From Bordetella petrii (GTDB lineage Bacteria > Pseudomonadota > Gammaproteobacteria > Burkholderiales > Burkholderiaceae_B), in contig NZ_JAFMZZ010000001.1 in NCBI RefSeq assembly GCF_017356245.1, positions 3,725,602 to 3,789,601 on the forward strand: DNA of 64,000 nucleotides, in the 5' to 3' direction. Below the pieces are notes generated by a model that worked only from the letters and a program-made list of their open reading frames with translations, ran no database searches and was not told where the DNA came from. The position numbers were made by a program, and so were the translations under genes. Shown here piece after piece: positions 43,836 to 51,476 of this stretch. Every line of letters starts with the position of its first letter. Position 1 is the stretch's first letter.

Positions 43836-44483
43836 GTGACGAAGCTTTTCTACTATCCCGGCAACGCCAGCATGGCGCCGCACTGCCTGCTCGAAGAAAT
43901 CGGGCAACCCTTCGAACTCGTTCTTGTCGATCGCACGCAGAACGCCCACAAGTCGGCGGACTATCTCAAGCTCAATCCCAACGGCCTCATTCCCGTGCTG
44001 GCCGACGGCGACTTGGTGCTGTACGAAAGCGCGGCCATCTGCCTGCACCTGGCCGACACGCATCCCGAAAAGGGATTGGCGCCCGAGCTGGGCACGCCGG
44101 AACGTGCGCAGCTCTATAAATGGCTGATGTGGTTCACCAACACCATGCAATCGAGCCTGCTGGCCTATTTTTATCCCGAGCGGTGGGTTGACGCGGACAA
44201 CGCATCGGGAGCAGGGCAGGTGAAGGCCCATGCCGAGTCGAAGATCGCGGGCCTGCTGGATCAGATGGAAGACCACTTGCGGAAATCCGGCGGCCCCTGG
44301 TTCCTGGGCGAGCGCTACACCGTGCTGGACCCGTTCGCCATGATGCTTTGCCGCTGGACCCGGGGCCAGTCCAGGCCCGCGCGCAGCATGCCCGAACTCG
44401 GCCGCTATTTGCCGCGCGTGCTGGCTCGTCCTGCCGTGCAACGCGCGTTGCGCACGGAAGGCCTGGAGCAGCCCTGGGTGTAA
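43836..44483 (+). CDS. Glutathione S-transferase
   Basis: Cytoplasmic GST of 215 aa. The N-terminal thioredoxin-like domain begins TKLFYYPGNASMAPHCLLEE and has the glutathione-binding NPNGLIPVL (cis-Pro) and LYESAAICLHLAD (Glu-Ser). An all-helical C-terminal domain follows with the N-capping motif YTVLDPFAMMLCRWT. The layout matches bacterial beta-class GSTs (GstA/GstB). The start GTG 43836 is inferred because the nearby ATG 43823 is out of frame. The position after alkylsulfatase suggests detoxification of alkyl electrophiles or aldehydes, but GSTs are frequent enough for this to be incidental. Confidence 0.9.
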   Translation: MTKLFYYPGNASMAPHCLLEEIGQPFELVLVDRTQNAHKSADYLKLNPNGLIPVLADGDLVLYESAAICLHLADTHPEKGLAPELGTPERAQLYKWLMWFTNTMQSSLLAYFYPERWVDADNASGAGQVKAHAESKIAGLLDQMEDHLRKSGGPWFLGERYTVLDPFAMMLCRWTRGQSRPARSMPELGRYLPRVLARPAVQRALRTEGLEQPWV

Positions 44484-44519
44484 TGTCGTTCATGTACCCG
44501 CACGGTGGAGATTTCTCGG

Positions 44520-44563
44520 AGATTTCGTATTTCGGATAGCGCAGGCCGTTGGTTGGCACTATT
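44520..44563 (+). promoter_or_regulatory. Conserved 44-bp element, copy B (upstream of the porin-like gene)
   Basis: Begins AGATTTCGTATTTCGGATAG and ends CACTATT after 17 bp, matching copies A and C in spacing. It lies between the GST stop (44483) and the gene at 44648. There is no AraC gene on its left, so it is not simply a by-product of AraC gene duplication. That makes it the best evidence that the element is a functional operator. Confidence 0.62.
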
Positions 44564-44647
44564 TTTACTGTAGCGTGCAGCCGGTGGGCCTAATGCCAGC
44601 CTGGCTGGCATGCAGTGTGGGTGTCTGCTGGTCAACGGAGTCAGGGA

Positions 44648-45646
44648 ATGCGCTTCAAAACGGTTGCGTCGCACACCGACATTCCGCGCAGGACGATCCG
44701 GCCTGCCGCCAAAGCAGGGGTGGTGTTCATCGCAACGCTGTGGTCGGTGTCCTGCGGGGCCACCGAAGGCGGGTTGGGCCGGCAGATCGCCGGCACCAAT
44801 GTCTTGCCCAATGCGGGTATCGTCGCTCCGACGCCCATTACGGTGGTTAACCTGACCCAGATCTATTTCGACGGAACAATCAGCGCCGGACGGGATGTGC
44901 CGATTGCCGGACAGACGTCGCTGGGACTGGATGGAAAAATATCCTTTACCCTGGCTTCGTTGCTCAAAACCTGGGATACCGGTACCGGCAGGTGGAATTT
45001 CGCTTCGGGCATCACCGTGCCCTATATTTGGACGAAAGTCGAGGCCAGGCTGAGCGGCCCGCGGCGCGGCGTGGCGGCCAGCGATACCGCGTCAAATCTG
45101 TACGATCTGTACGTAACGCCGATCACGGCGGGGTATCACTTTTCCGAGACCTCGCATATTGCGCTGAGCCTCAACGTATGGATGCCGACCGGAAGGTATG
45201 ACGAAGACGACTTGGCCAACCCCAGTTTGAATACCTGGACGTTTGTGCCACAAGTCGCTTATACGAAAATTTTCCCGGAATCGAAATGGCAGCTCGATAT
45301 GGTGGCGGGCCTGCAGCTGTACACGCGCAATTCGGCCACGGACTATCGCAATGCGCCGCTTTTCAGCCTGGATGTCATGGGGCGCCGGAAGTTCGACAAT
45401 GGCGTCAGTGTCGGGTTGATTGTTGGAACGATACAGCAATTGGGCAGCGACAACGGGCCGACGGCCGATCGCCTGAGCGGATTCAAGGGGCGAGACTGGG
45501 CTCTGGGCCCGGTCCTGACTTATGACCGGAAGTTGGCCCATGACCGATCCCTGTCTCTCGGCCTTCGGTGGGTTCCCACGATCAGCAGCAAGAATCGGCT
45601 CGACAGCAACGATACCGTCATGGCGACGGCGGCGCTGATTTTTTAG
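44648..45646 (+). CDS. Outer-membrane transporter-like protein (phenol MetA-pathway barrel family)
   Basis: A 332-aa exported barrel protein. A basic N-terminus and hydrophobic segment (AAKAGVVFIATLWSVSCG) form a signal, possibly a lipoprotein with SVSCG. The mature part has many amphipathic strands and the features of the meta-pathway phenol degradation (SphA/Phenol_MetA_deg) family: VTPITAGYHFSETSHIALSL, WMPTGRYD, and WTFVPQVAYT. Family members are encoded beside hydrophobic-compound catabolic genes and are thought to aid uptake. Element B lies 85-128 bp upstream. The start at ATG 44648 follows GGAG. It is followed 16 bp later by the BamA-type barrel gene. Confidence 0.83.
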   Translation: MRFKTVASHTDIPRRTIRPAAKAGVVFIATLWSVSCGATEGGLGRQIAGTNVLPNAGIVAPTPITVVNLTQIYFDGTISAGRDVPIAGQTSLGLDGKISFTLASLLKTWDTGTGRWNFASGITVPYIWTKVEARLSGPRRGVAASDTASNLYDLYVTPITAGYHFSETSHIALSLNVWMPTGRYDEDDLANPSLNTWTFVPQVAYTKIFPESKWQLDMVAGLQLYTRNSATDYRNAPLFSLDVMGRRKFDNGVSVGLIVGTIQQLGSDNGPTADRLSGFKGRDWALGPVLTYDRKLAHDRSLSLGLRWVPTISSKNRLDSNDTVMATAALIF

Positions 45647-45662
45647 CCATTCATCGGCGCAA

Positions 45663-46790
45663 ATGGCAATTCCATTGATCCGTGTCTGCCTGCTGGCTGC
45701 AACCCTGGCCGCTGGCAGTCCGGCCATGGCCCAGCCTGGCTCGTTCACCGACCCCGACGATGGCGCCTTCGATGTCAGCGACTACCTGCTGAACCGGAAA
45801 GGTGTTTTTCCGGTTCCCATTATCATCACCGAGCCTGCGGTAGGATACGGCGGCGGGGCGATGCTGATGTATTTTTCGGAATCGCTGGCCGAAGCCGATC
45901 AGAAAGCCCGGCAAGCCGGCGAACCCGCGGCGCCGCCCAATTTCACGGGGATAGGCGCGTTGGCAACCGAGAATGGCTCGCGTGGAGCGGGATTGTTCCA
46001 TTTTCATACCTGGGGTGGCGACCGGTTCCGCTATATGGGTGCGCTGGCGCGCGCCAAGTTCAACCTTGATTACTACGGCCCGCTCAATCATGGGCGCAGC
46101 TATGAACTGAAAGGCACTTTCCTGGTGCAGCAGCTGCTTGCACGGGTTGGCGATACCCGCTGGTATGTCGGGCCGCGCTATACGTACTTCAAGTCGGACA
46201 CGCGCTTCACCGGCGCGGCTGCCAGCAGGCCTGCTTTTGGCGATCAGGAACTCAGCATCGGCAAGATCGGGCTGGTTGTCGACTACGACAATCGGGACAA
46301 TATGTTTTATCCCACCAAAGGCAGCTATGCCGAGCTGGAAGCCCAGTTCGCTCGAAGCTGGCTGGGCAGCTCAAAGTCGTTCGAGACTTACCGCGCGCGT
46401 GGCTATACCTGGCTGCCGATCCATCCCAAGTGGACGCTGGGCTTGCGCCTGGACGCCCAGACCACCAGCGGATCGGTGCCGTTCTATGCCCAGCCGTATG
46501 TGGATCTGCGCGGTGTATCGCGCGGCCGGTACCAGGACCGGACCGCGCTGGCCGCCGAAATGGAATTGCGCTGGAACGTAACACCGCGCTGGTCGCTGCT
46601 GGGATTCACCGGGGCAGGCAAAGCCTATGGCCGCTGGAAATCGTTCGGCGACGCGTCCAATGTGGCCAGCGTCGGCGCGGGGTTCCGCTACCTGATAGCC
46701 CGCAAACTGGGCCTGGCGGTGGGCATCGATGTGGCGCACAGCAAAGATCAGAACGCCTTCTATATCCAGGTGGGCAGCGCCTGGCGTTGA
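45663..46790 (+). CDS. BamA/TamA-type surface-antigen barrel without POTRA domains
   Basis: A 375-aa exported protein (signal MAIPLIRVCLLAATLAAGSPAMA) with the Omp85 C-terminal barrel pattern: IGLVVDYDNRDNMFYPTKGSY (the DxRD and P-x-x-G block), LRLDAQ and the final YIQVGSAWR. It is too short to hold POTRA domains in front of a full barrel, so it belongs to the small patatin-associated/surface-antigen type rather than an assembly factor. It lies in one transcript with the MetA-type barrel and is convergent with AraC 2 (12-bp gap). A conduit for a hydrophobic or sulfated compound is plausible. Confidence 0.82.
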   Translation: MAIPLIRVCLLAATLAAGSPAMAQPGSFTDPDDGAFDVSDYLLNRKGVFPVPIIITEPAVGYGGGAMLMYFSESLAEADQKARQAGEPAAPPNFTGIGALATENGSRGAGLFHFHTWGGDRFRYMGALARAKFNLDYYGPLNHGRSYELKGTFLVQQLLARVGDTRWYVGPRYTYFKSDTRFTGAAASRPAFGDQELSIGKIGLVVDYDNRDNMFYPTKGSYAELEAQFARSWLGSSKSFETYRARGYTWLPIHPKWTLGLRLDAQTTSGSVPFYAQPYVDLRGVSRGRYQDRTALAAEMELRWNVTPRWSLLGFTGAGKAYGRWKSFGDASNVASVGAGFRYLIARKLGLAVGIDVAHSKDQNAFYIQVGSAWR

Positions 46791-46802
46791 ACTTCGCGCA
46801 GA

Positions 46803-47783
46803 TCATGATCGTGCCCGCGAGCGCTTCAGGGTATCGCTGGGAGATTCGCCGAATGCTCCGTAGTAGTACTGCGCGAACCGCGACATATGACGAAACCCCC
46901 ATTTCATGGCAACATCCGATACGCTGCTTTCTGCGTCGCAAGTGAGCAGGTCGCGCAGCGCGCCATTCAATCGCGCAGTCATGAACCATCTTCCGGGCGT
47001 CATCCCGACGCCGCGGCGAAAGATCAGCTGCAACGCGCGCAGGCTGTACCCACTGCGCCTTGCGATATCGGACAAGGCAACGTCGGCCTCTGTGCCGGAA
47101 AGCACCAGCCGTTCGCACGCCGTAATCAAATGGTGGTGCCGCCGCTCGGTTGCCGAGCGCTCCGACTGGCGCGCCGGTCCCGCATCGAAAAGTGCATCCA
47201 CATAGCCAGCCAGCAGCGAGGCCTGAATCTCTTTGGCCAGCTCGGGGGCCATTCCGCCAACCGGTTGAAGGCGCCGCGCCAGGGTCAACGCATCGTCGGT
47301 GAGGCATGTCAGCGCGGACCTTCCTCCACTGGACAAGCGTACCGAATAGGCCTCAAACCTGGACATTTGCAGAGGTTGTCCCGTGCGCGTGGTGGCAACC
47401 TGCTGAAGCAGGTCTTCAGGAACGACAAAATTCACCCAGCGCGACGATCCCGAGGCGTGATAAAGAAGCTCTACGCCTGCCGGATAAATTTGTATTTCAT
47501 CGGTCTCGATGGCCGTGGTGTTAAACCGCGTTACATCGCCGCCTTCTGCCATGAAGCCTATAGAGACCGCTTCTTTGGGCATGCTGCCCTGGGCAATCAC
47601 CGGAAAATTGTACCAACCTGTTTCCAGTCTGACGTCACCCAGCATCAGACGTTGATGTTCCATGGCCGTACGCTTGGAAGACAGGATTCGATGTTCGAAG
47701 CTCGCGCCATAAACCACGTCGAAAGCCTGGGACGGTTCAAAGCCCGAATAGACATGGCGCAGGTAGATCGGCTGAAACAGCAT
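46803..47783 (-). CDS. AraC-family transcriptional regulator, paralogue 2
   Basis: A 326-aa regulator, paralogous to the gene at 39886 over its whole length. They share the N-terminal HVYSGFEPSQAFDV, the sensor motif IQIYPAGVELLYHAS, and the double helix-turn-helix (GYSLRALQLIFRRGVG and VAMKWGFRHMSRFAQYYY). The real start is the ATG complementary to 47781-47783, after GAGGGG; the upstream extension is noise. The start is 17 bp from element C, the same distance as in paralogue 1. Differences lie mostly in the sensor half, so the two probably read different ligands but similar DNA. Confidence 0.9.
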   Translation of the reverse strand: MLFQPIYLRHVYSGFEPSQAFDVVYGASFEHRILSSKRTAMEHQRLMLGDVRLETGWYNFPVIAQGSMPKEAVSIGFMAEGGDVTRFNTTAIETDEIQIYPAGVELLYHASGSSRWVNFVVPEDLLQQVATTRTGQPLQMSRFEAYSVRLSSGGRSALTCLTDDALTLARRLQPVGGMAPELAKEIQASLLAGYVDALFDAGPARQSERSATERRHHHLITACERLVLSGTEADVALSDIARRSGYSLRALQLIFRRGVGMTPGRWFMTARLNGALRDLLTCDAESSVSDVAMKWGFRHMSRFAQYYYGAFGESPSDTLKRSRARS

Positions 47784-47799
47784 GGCAACCCCTCTTCCC

Positions 47800-47843
47800 A
47801 GATTTCGCTTTTCGGATAGCGCCCCGCAAAGATTCGCCATATT
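47800..47843 (+). promoter_or_regulatory. Conserved 44-bp element, copy C (between AraC 2 and the H-NS-like gene)
   Basis: Begins AGATTTCGCTTTTCGGATAG and ends CCATATT after 17 bp. It lies in the 97-bp region between the divergent AraC 2 and H-NS-like genes and so could control both. The end block deviates by one transposed pair from the CACTATT of copies A and B. Confidence 0.6.
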
Positions 47844-47880
47844 CTAACCACAGGTTATTCGTAAGGCTGAGTCTGAGCTT

Positions 47881-48150
47881 ATGGCGGAGAACTACCGACA
47901 GGTCAAGGCGCGCATACGTACGCTGGAAGCAGAGGCGGAGCGCTTGCGCCGGCAGGAATTGCGGGACGTTCTGGCCGATATGCGTCGGAAAATCCAGGAA
48001 TACCAGATCATGCCCGAACAATTGTTCGGACCGAATCTGTCGGATCTGGTGCGCTACAGGCACCCGGAAACCGGGCAGACCTGGAACGGCATAGGACGGC
48101 CGCCGAACTGGATCAAAGGAAAAGATCGTGACCTTTTCCATGTCGACTGA
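47881..48150 (+). CDS. H-NS-family small nucleoid protein
   Basis: An 89-aa histone-like protein. Residues ~4-45 form the predicted coiled-coil oligomerisation region (YRQVKARIRTLEAEAERLRR, then the segment ending KIQEYQI). Residues ~57-85 are the DNA-binding domain with the AT-hook-like core RYRHPETGQTWNGIGRPPNW, the family's YRDP-TG-TWSGRGR-P-W pattern. The length matches short BpH3-type proteins of the betaproteobacteria. It lies between the AraC 2 gene and the sulfatase-maturation operon and may silence this locus. Confidence 0.85.
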   Translation: MAENYRQVKARIRTLEAEAERLRRQELRDVLADMRRKIQEYQIMPEQLFGPNLSDLVRYRHPETGQTWNGIGRPPNWIKGKDRDLFHVD

Positions 48151-48358
48151 CTACGCTGAATTGAAGCACCAATAAACAGCGGAGCCTTGACGAAAACAAT
48201 AGAACATCAAAGACAGGCTCCGAGTACAGATATGCCAACTGGAAAAGGCCGGCTCAAACAACTCCAGCACAGGGGGTGAATCCACGAACGGCGGTCTGCA
48301 TTGCGTTGTTCCCGCGCCATGGAATGGCGCTCCGGTTGGCAGGATATGGAGTCGGAAC

Positions 48359-49501
48359 GTGAAACAGCAACTGAAAGTCGGTTTGGCAGCAGTCGCGATT
48401 CTCGCAGGGGCAGGGGTCTTGGGGGCCTATGTGGCGCACACGCAGTCCGACCCTGGTGCTCCGGCGGTGACACTGGGAGACGGCAAGAACGGGCCTGCCG
48501 GCATGGCGTGGATCGCTGGCGCCGAATTCCTGATGGGAAATGAGCACAAGCTTTCGCAGCCCAACGAACGGCCGGCCCATGAGGTGCGCGTCAGCGGCTT
48601 CTGGATGGACGTGCACGATGTCACGAACGCAGAGTTCCGGCGGTTCGTGGAGGCCACGGGCTATGTCACCACCGCCGAACAGAAGCCCCGCTGGGAAGAC
48701 TTGAAACCGCAACTGCCGCCCGGCACGCCGCGCCCGGACGACAGCCTGCTGGTGCCGGGCGCGATGGTGTTCGTCGGCACGGCTACAGAGGTTTCGCTGC
48801 GCGACTACACCCGCTGGTGGCGTTTCGTTCCCGGTGCCAGCTGGCGTCATCCGCAAGGCCCGGGCAGCGACATCGCGGGCAAAGACGACCACCCCGTGGT
48901 GCAGGTGTCATACGAAGACGCACAGGCCTATGCCAAGTGGGCCGGCAAGCGGCTGCCTACCGAGGCAGAATGGGAGTTCGCGGCGCGGGGCGGCCTGGAC
49001 CAGGCCACCTACAGCTGGGGCAATGATCTCAGCCCACAGGGCAAGCCCATGGCCAATATCTGGGACACCCAGCAGCAACAGCCTTTTCCCGTGGTCAGGG
49101 ACGAGAAGATCCAGGTGGGCACCACGCCGGTGGGCAGCTTTCCGCCGAACGGTTATGGCTTGTACGACATGGCGGGTAACGTGTGGCAATGGACGGCCGA
49201 CTGGTACAGGGCCGATGCCTTCGCTATTCAGGCGCAGTTTCGCGAGCCGCCGCTGGATCCTGCCGGTCCCGCCGACAGCTTCGATCCCGACGATGGCAAT
49301 GTGCCGGCTTCTGCCCCCAAGCGCGTGACACGCGGCGGTTCTTTTCTGTGCAGCGACACCTACTGCATCAGCTACCGCGCCAGCGCCCGCCGCGGTACGG
49401 ATCCGCTCAACGGCATGTCCCATCTGGGTTTTCGCACCGTAATGACCCCAGAACAATGGAAGCTGGCCCAGGCCCGCAAGGGTAGCGTCGCCAGTCGATG
49501 A
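48359..49501 (+). CDS. Membrane-anchored formylglycine-generating enzyme
   Basis: Sulfatase-modifying enzyme that oxidises the core Cys of type I sulfatases to formylglycine, 380 aa. The FGE-sulfatase fold is clear: MAWIAGAEFLMGN near residue 50, RPAHEVRVSGFWMDVHDVTN, LPTEAEWEFAARGG, YGLYDMAGNVWQWTADWY, and GGSFLCSDTYCISYRASARR. The last motif carries the copper-binding, catalytic Cys pair (about Cys331 and Cys336). The N-terminus has a hydrophobic segment (KVGLAAVAILAGAGVLGAYVA), either a signal peptide or an inner-membrane anchor, so the domain lies in the periplasm. The start is GTG 48359. A GGAGCCT/AGGCTCC repeat (48181-48187 and 48215-48221) lies upstream. The MoxR gene begins 56 bp later. 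It is the only such enzyme in the window and should serve the sulfatase at 56934. Confidence 0.93.
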   Translation: MKQQLKVGLAAVAILAGAGVLGAYVAHTQSDPGAPAVTLGDGKNGPAGMAWIAGAEFLMGNEHKLSQPNERPAHEVRVSGFWMDVHDVTNAEFRRFVEATGYVTTAEQKPRWEDLKPQLPPGTPRPDDSLLVPGAMVFVGTATEVSLRDYTRWWRFVPGASWRHPQGPGSDIAGKDDHPVVQVSYEDAQAYAKWAGKRLPTEAEWEFAARGGLDQATYSWGNDLSPQGKPMANIWDTQQQQPFPVVRDEKIQVGTTPVGSFPPNGYGLYDMAGNVWQWTADWYRADAFAIQAQFREPPLDPAGPADSFDPDDGNVPASAPKRVTRGGSFLCSDTYCISYRASARRGTDPLNGMSHLGFRTVMTPEQWKLAQARKGSVASR

Positions 49502-49557
49502 TCCGGAAGGCCGCTTGGGGAAGAGTGGCGTGTAGTAATCAAATTCGGGGAACAGGA

Positions 49558-50526
49558 ATGGCGAATCGCGACGGCATTCTGGCGTTGGAGCACGCGGTCT
49601 GCGCGGCGGTGCTGGGCCAATCGGCGGTCATCCGCCATGTATTGGTCGCCTTGCTGGCCGACGGCCATGTGCTGCTCGAAAGCCTGCCGGGGCTGGCCAA
49701 GACCCGCACCGTCAAGGCGCTGTCTTCCCACCTGGCGGCAACGATGAGCCGCATCCAGTTCACGCCCGACCTTCTGCCTTCGGATATTACCGGCGCAGCA
49801 GTTCTGCAACAGGACGCCGAGGGGCGCCACCGCATCGAGTTCCAGCAAGGGCCGCTGTTCGGCAACCTGATTCTGGCGGACGAGATCAACCGCGCTCCTG
49901 CGAAAGTGCAATCCGCCCTGCTCGAGGCCATGGAAGAGCGGCAGATTACGGTGGGCGGCGTCACCCGGCCGATGCCCGGACTGTTCATGGTGCTGGCCAC
50001 CCAGAATCCCATTGAGCAGGAGGGCACTTATCCGCTGCCCGAGGCGCAGATGGATCGCTTTCTGATGAAGATCCGGCTGGATTACCCTGGCGTCGAAGAC
50101 GAGGTGGCCATGCTGGCCTTGCTGCGCGACGCATCTCCGGCAGGCGAACAGGCTGCCGTAAGGCTCTCGCAGGAGGCGCTGTTTGCCTGCCGGGCCGAGG
50201 TAGAGGGTTTGCATGTGGCCCCGGCAGTGGATCGCTACATCGTGGACCTGGTCAACGCCACTCGCCGGCCCGCCGACTATGACAACGACCTGGAGCGCTG
50301 GATACAGATTGGCGCCAGCCCGCGCGGCGCCATCGCGCTGGATCGCGCCGCGCGTGCGCATGCCTGGCTGTCCGGCGCGGATTTCAGCTCGCCGGACGAT
50401 GTGCGCGCCGTGGCTCATGCGGTACTGCGGCATCGCCTGCATTTGTCGTACGACGCGGTCGCCGATGGAATTACCGCGGAACAGGCCATCGATCGGTTGC
50501 TGGACGCTGTTGCGGTGCCCGCATAG
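49558..50526 (+). CDS. MoxR-family AAA+ ATPase
   Basis: A 322-aa MoxR-type AAA+ protein, often a chaperone-like ATPase for maturation of metal or cofactor enzymes. Walker A is read as SLPGLAKT (about residues 44-51), Walker B as LILADEIN, and sensor 1 as VLATQNPIEQEG. The C-terminal lid domain is present. An in-frame start at 49498 overlaps the previous stop, but 49558 fits homologue N-termini (NRDGILALEHAV). Together with the DUF58 and VWA genes it is the typical MoxR-VWA module. Position after FGE suggests a sulfatase-related job here. Confidence 0.92.
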   Translation: MANRDGILALEHAVCAAVLGQSAVIRHVLVALLADGHVLLESLPGLAKTRTVKALSSHLAATMSRIQFTPDLLPSDITGAAVLQQDAEGRHRIEFQQGPLFGNLILADEINRAPAKVQSALLEAMEERQITVGGVTRPMPGLFMVLATQNPIEQEGTYPLPEAQMDRFLMKIRLDYPGVEDEVAMLALLRDASPAGEQAAVRLSQEALFACRAEVEGLHVAPAVDRYIVDLVNATRRPADYDNDLERWIQIGASPRGAIALDRAARAHAWLSGADFSSPDDVRAVAHAVLRHRLHLSYDAVADGITAEQAIDRLLDAVAVPA

Positions 50527-50534
50527 GAATAGTC

Positions 50535-51476
50535 ATGATCCGCGCCGCGCACCCCGTCCACCCCACGCTGCTTGAGCTGATGGCATTGGAGGCGGCCGTG
50601 GCGGGCTTGTCATTTATTGCGCGCCAGCCGCTGGGCAGTGTGCTTGCCGGCCAGCACGGTTCGCGCTTGCGCGGACGAGGCCTGGACTTTGCCGAACTGC
50701 GCCGTTATGTACCGGGGGATGATTTGCGGCTGCTGGACGCGCGGGCTTCGCTGCGCCACGGCAGGCCCTACGTGCGCGCATACACAGAAGAGCGCGACCG
50801 GCCGACGATGATCGTGGTCGACCAGCGTATGAGTATGTATTTCGGTTCGGTGCGCTATTTCAAGTGCGCCGTGGCCGCGCGGCTGGCCGCGCTGGCCGCG
50901 TGGATGGCGTACCGTGGCGGCGATCGGGTGGGCGGGCTGGTGTTCGACGATAGCGGTGTGCGGGCGTTCAAGCCGCTGCGCAGCCGCGATCGGGTGCGGG
51001 CCCTGCTGGCCGGCGTGGTGCGCGCCAATGCGGCGCTGTCGGCTGAACGCCCAGAGAGGCCAGCCGCGCAGACTCTGGATGAGGCGCTGCGTGGAGTGCT
51101 GGCGCACGCTCCTCACGATTGCCTGGTCTGCATCATCAGCGACTTCGCTGGCGCCGGGGATGACACGTTGCGTTCGCTGAGGCTGCTGGCCGCACACAAC
51201 GATGTCATCGCCGCACTGGTCTACGACCCGATGGCACAGAATCTGCCGAGCCGCGGACGCCTGGTGGCCACGCAGGGCGAATTGCAGCTGGAGATCGCCG
51301 TGGGACGGCAGCGCGAACGCCAGCCGCTGGCGGATTTCTTCAGCGGACGCCTGCGCGAGGTGGCGGATCTTCTGCGGCATAGCCGCGTGCCGCTGTTGTC
51401 CGTCAATACGGCCGATGACACGCTGCCGCAGCTGCGCAGCGAACTGGGCCGGCAGCAGATCGGGGCACGGATATGA
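50535..51476 (+). CDS. DUF58-domain protein (BatE/MoxR-module partner)
   Basis: A 313-aa protein of the DUF58 group that usually accompanies MoxR. Signature segments are GSRLRGRGLDFAELRRYVPGDDLRLLD (about residues 42-68) and the VWA-like core DRPTMIVVDQRMSMYFGS. DUF58 proteins interact with MoxR in known modules. No signal peptide is visible. It starts 8 bp after the MoxR stop and overlaps the next gene by 4 bp (ATGA). Confidence 0.88.
   Translation: MIRAAHPVHPTLLELMALEAAVAGLSFIARQPLGSVLAGQHGSRLRGRGLDFAELRRYVPGDDLRLLDARASLRHGRPYVRAYTEERDRPTMIVVDQRMSMYFGSVRYFKCAVAARLAALAAWMAYRGGDRVGGLVFDDSGVRAFKPLRSRDRVRALLAGVVRANAALSAERPERPAAQTLDEALRGVLAHAPHDCLVCIISDFAGAGDDTLRSLRLLAAHNDVIAALVYDPMAQNLPSRGRLVATQGELQLEIAVGRQRERQPLADFFSGRLREVADLLRHSRVPLLSVNTADDTLPQLRSELGRQQIGARI

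Noticed and set aside
44400..44520. Remnant of a third AraC gene to the left of element B
   Set aside because: The minus-strand frame at the matching distance begins with a GTG, but its translation has no similarity to the AraC N-termini and the region codes for the GST C-terminus.
44555..44570. Sigma-54 promoter within element B (TTGGCAC...TTAC)
   Set aside because: The -12 part deviates and copies A and C of the element do not keep the -24/-12 pattern; the conserved blocks lie elsewhere.
48181..48221. Terminator after the H-NS-like gene (GGAGCCT/AGGCTCC)
   Set aside because: The loop is 27 nt and there is no T tract; a regulatory repeat is more likely than a terminator, and evidence for either is weak.
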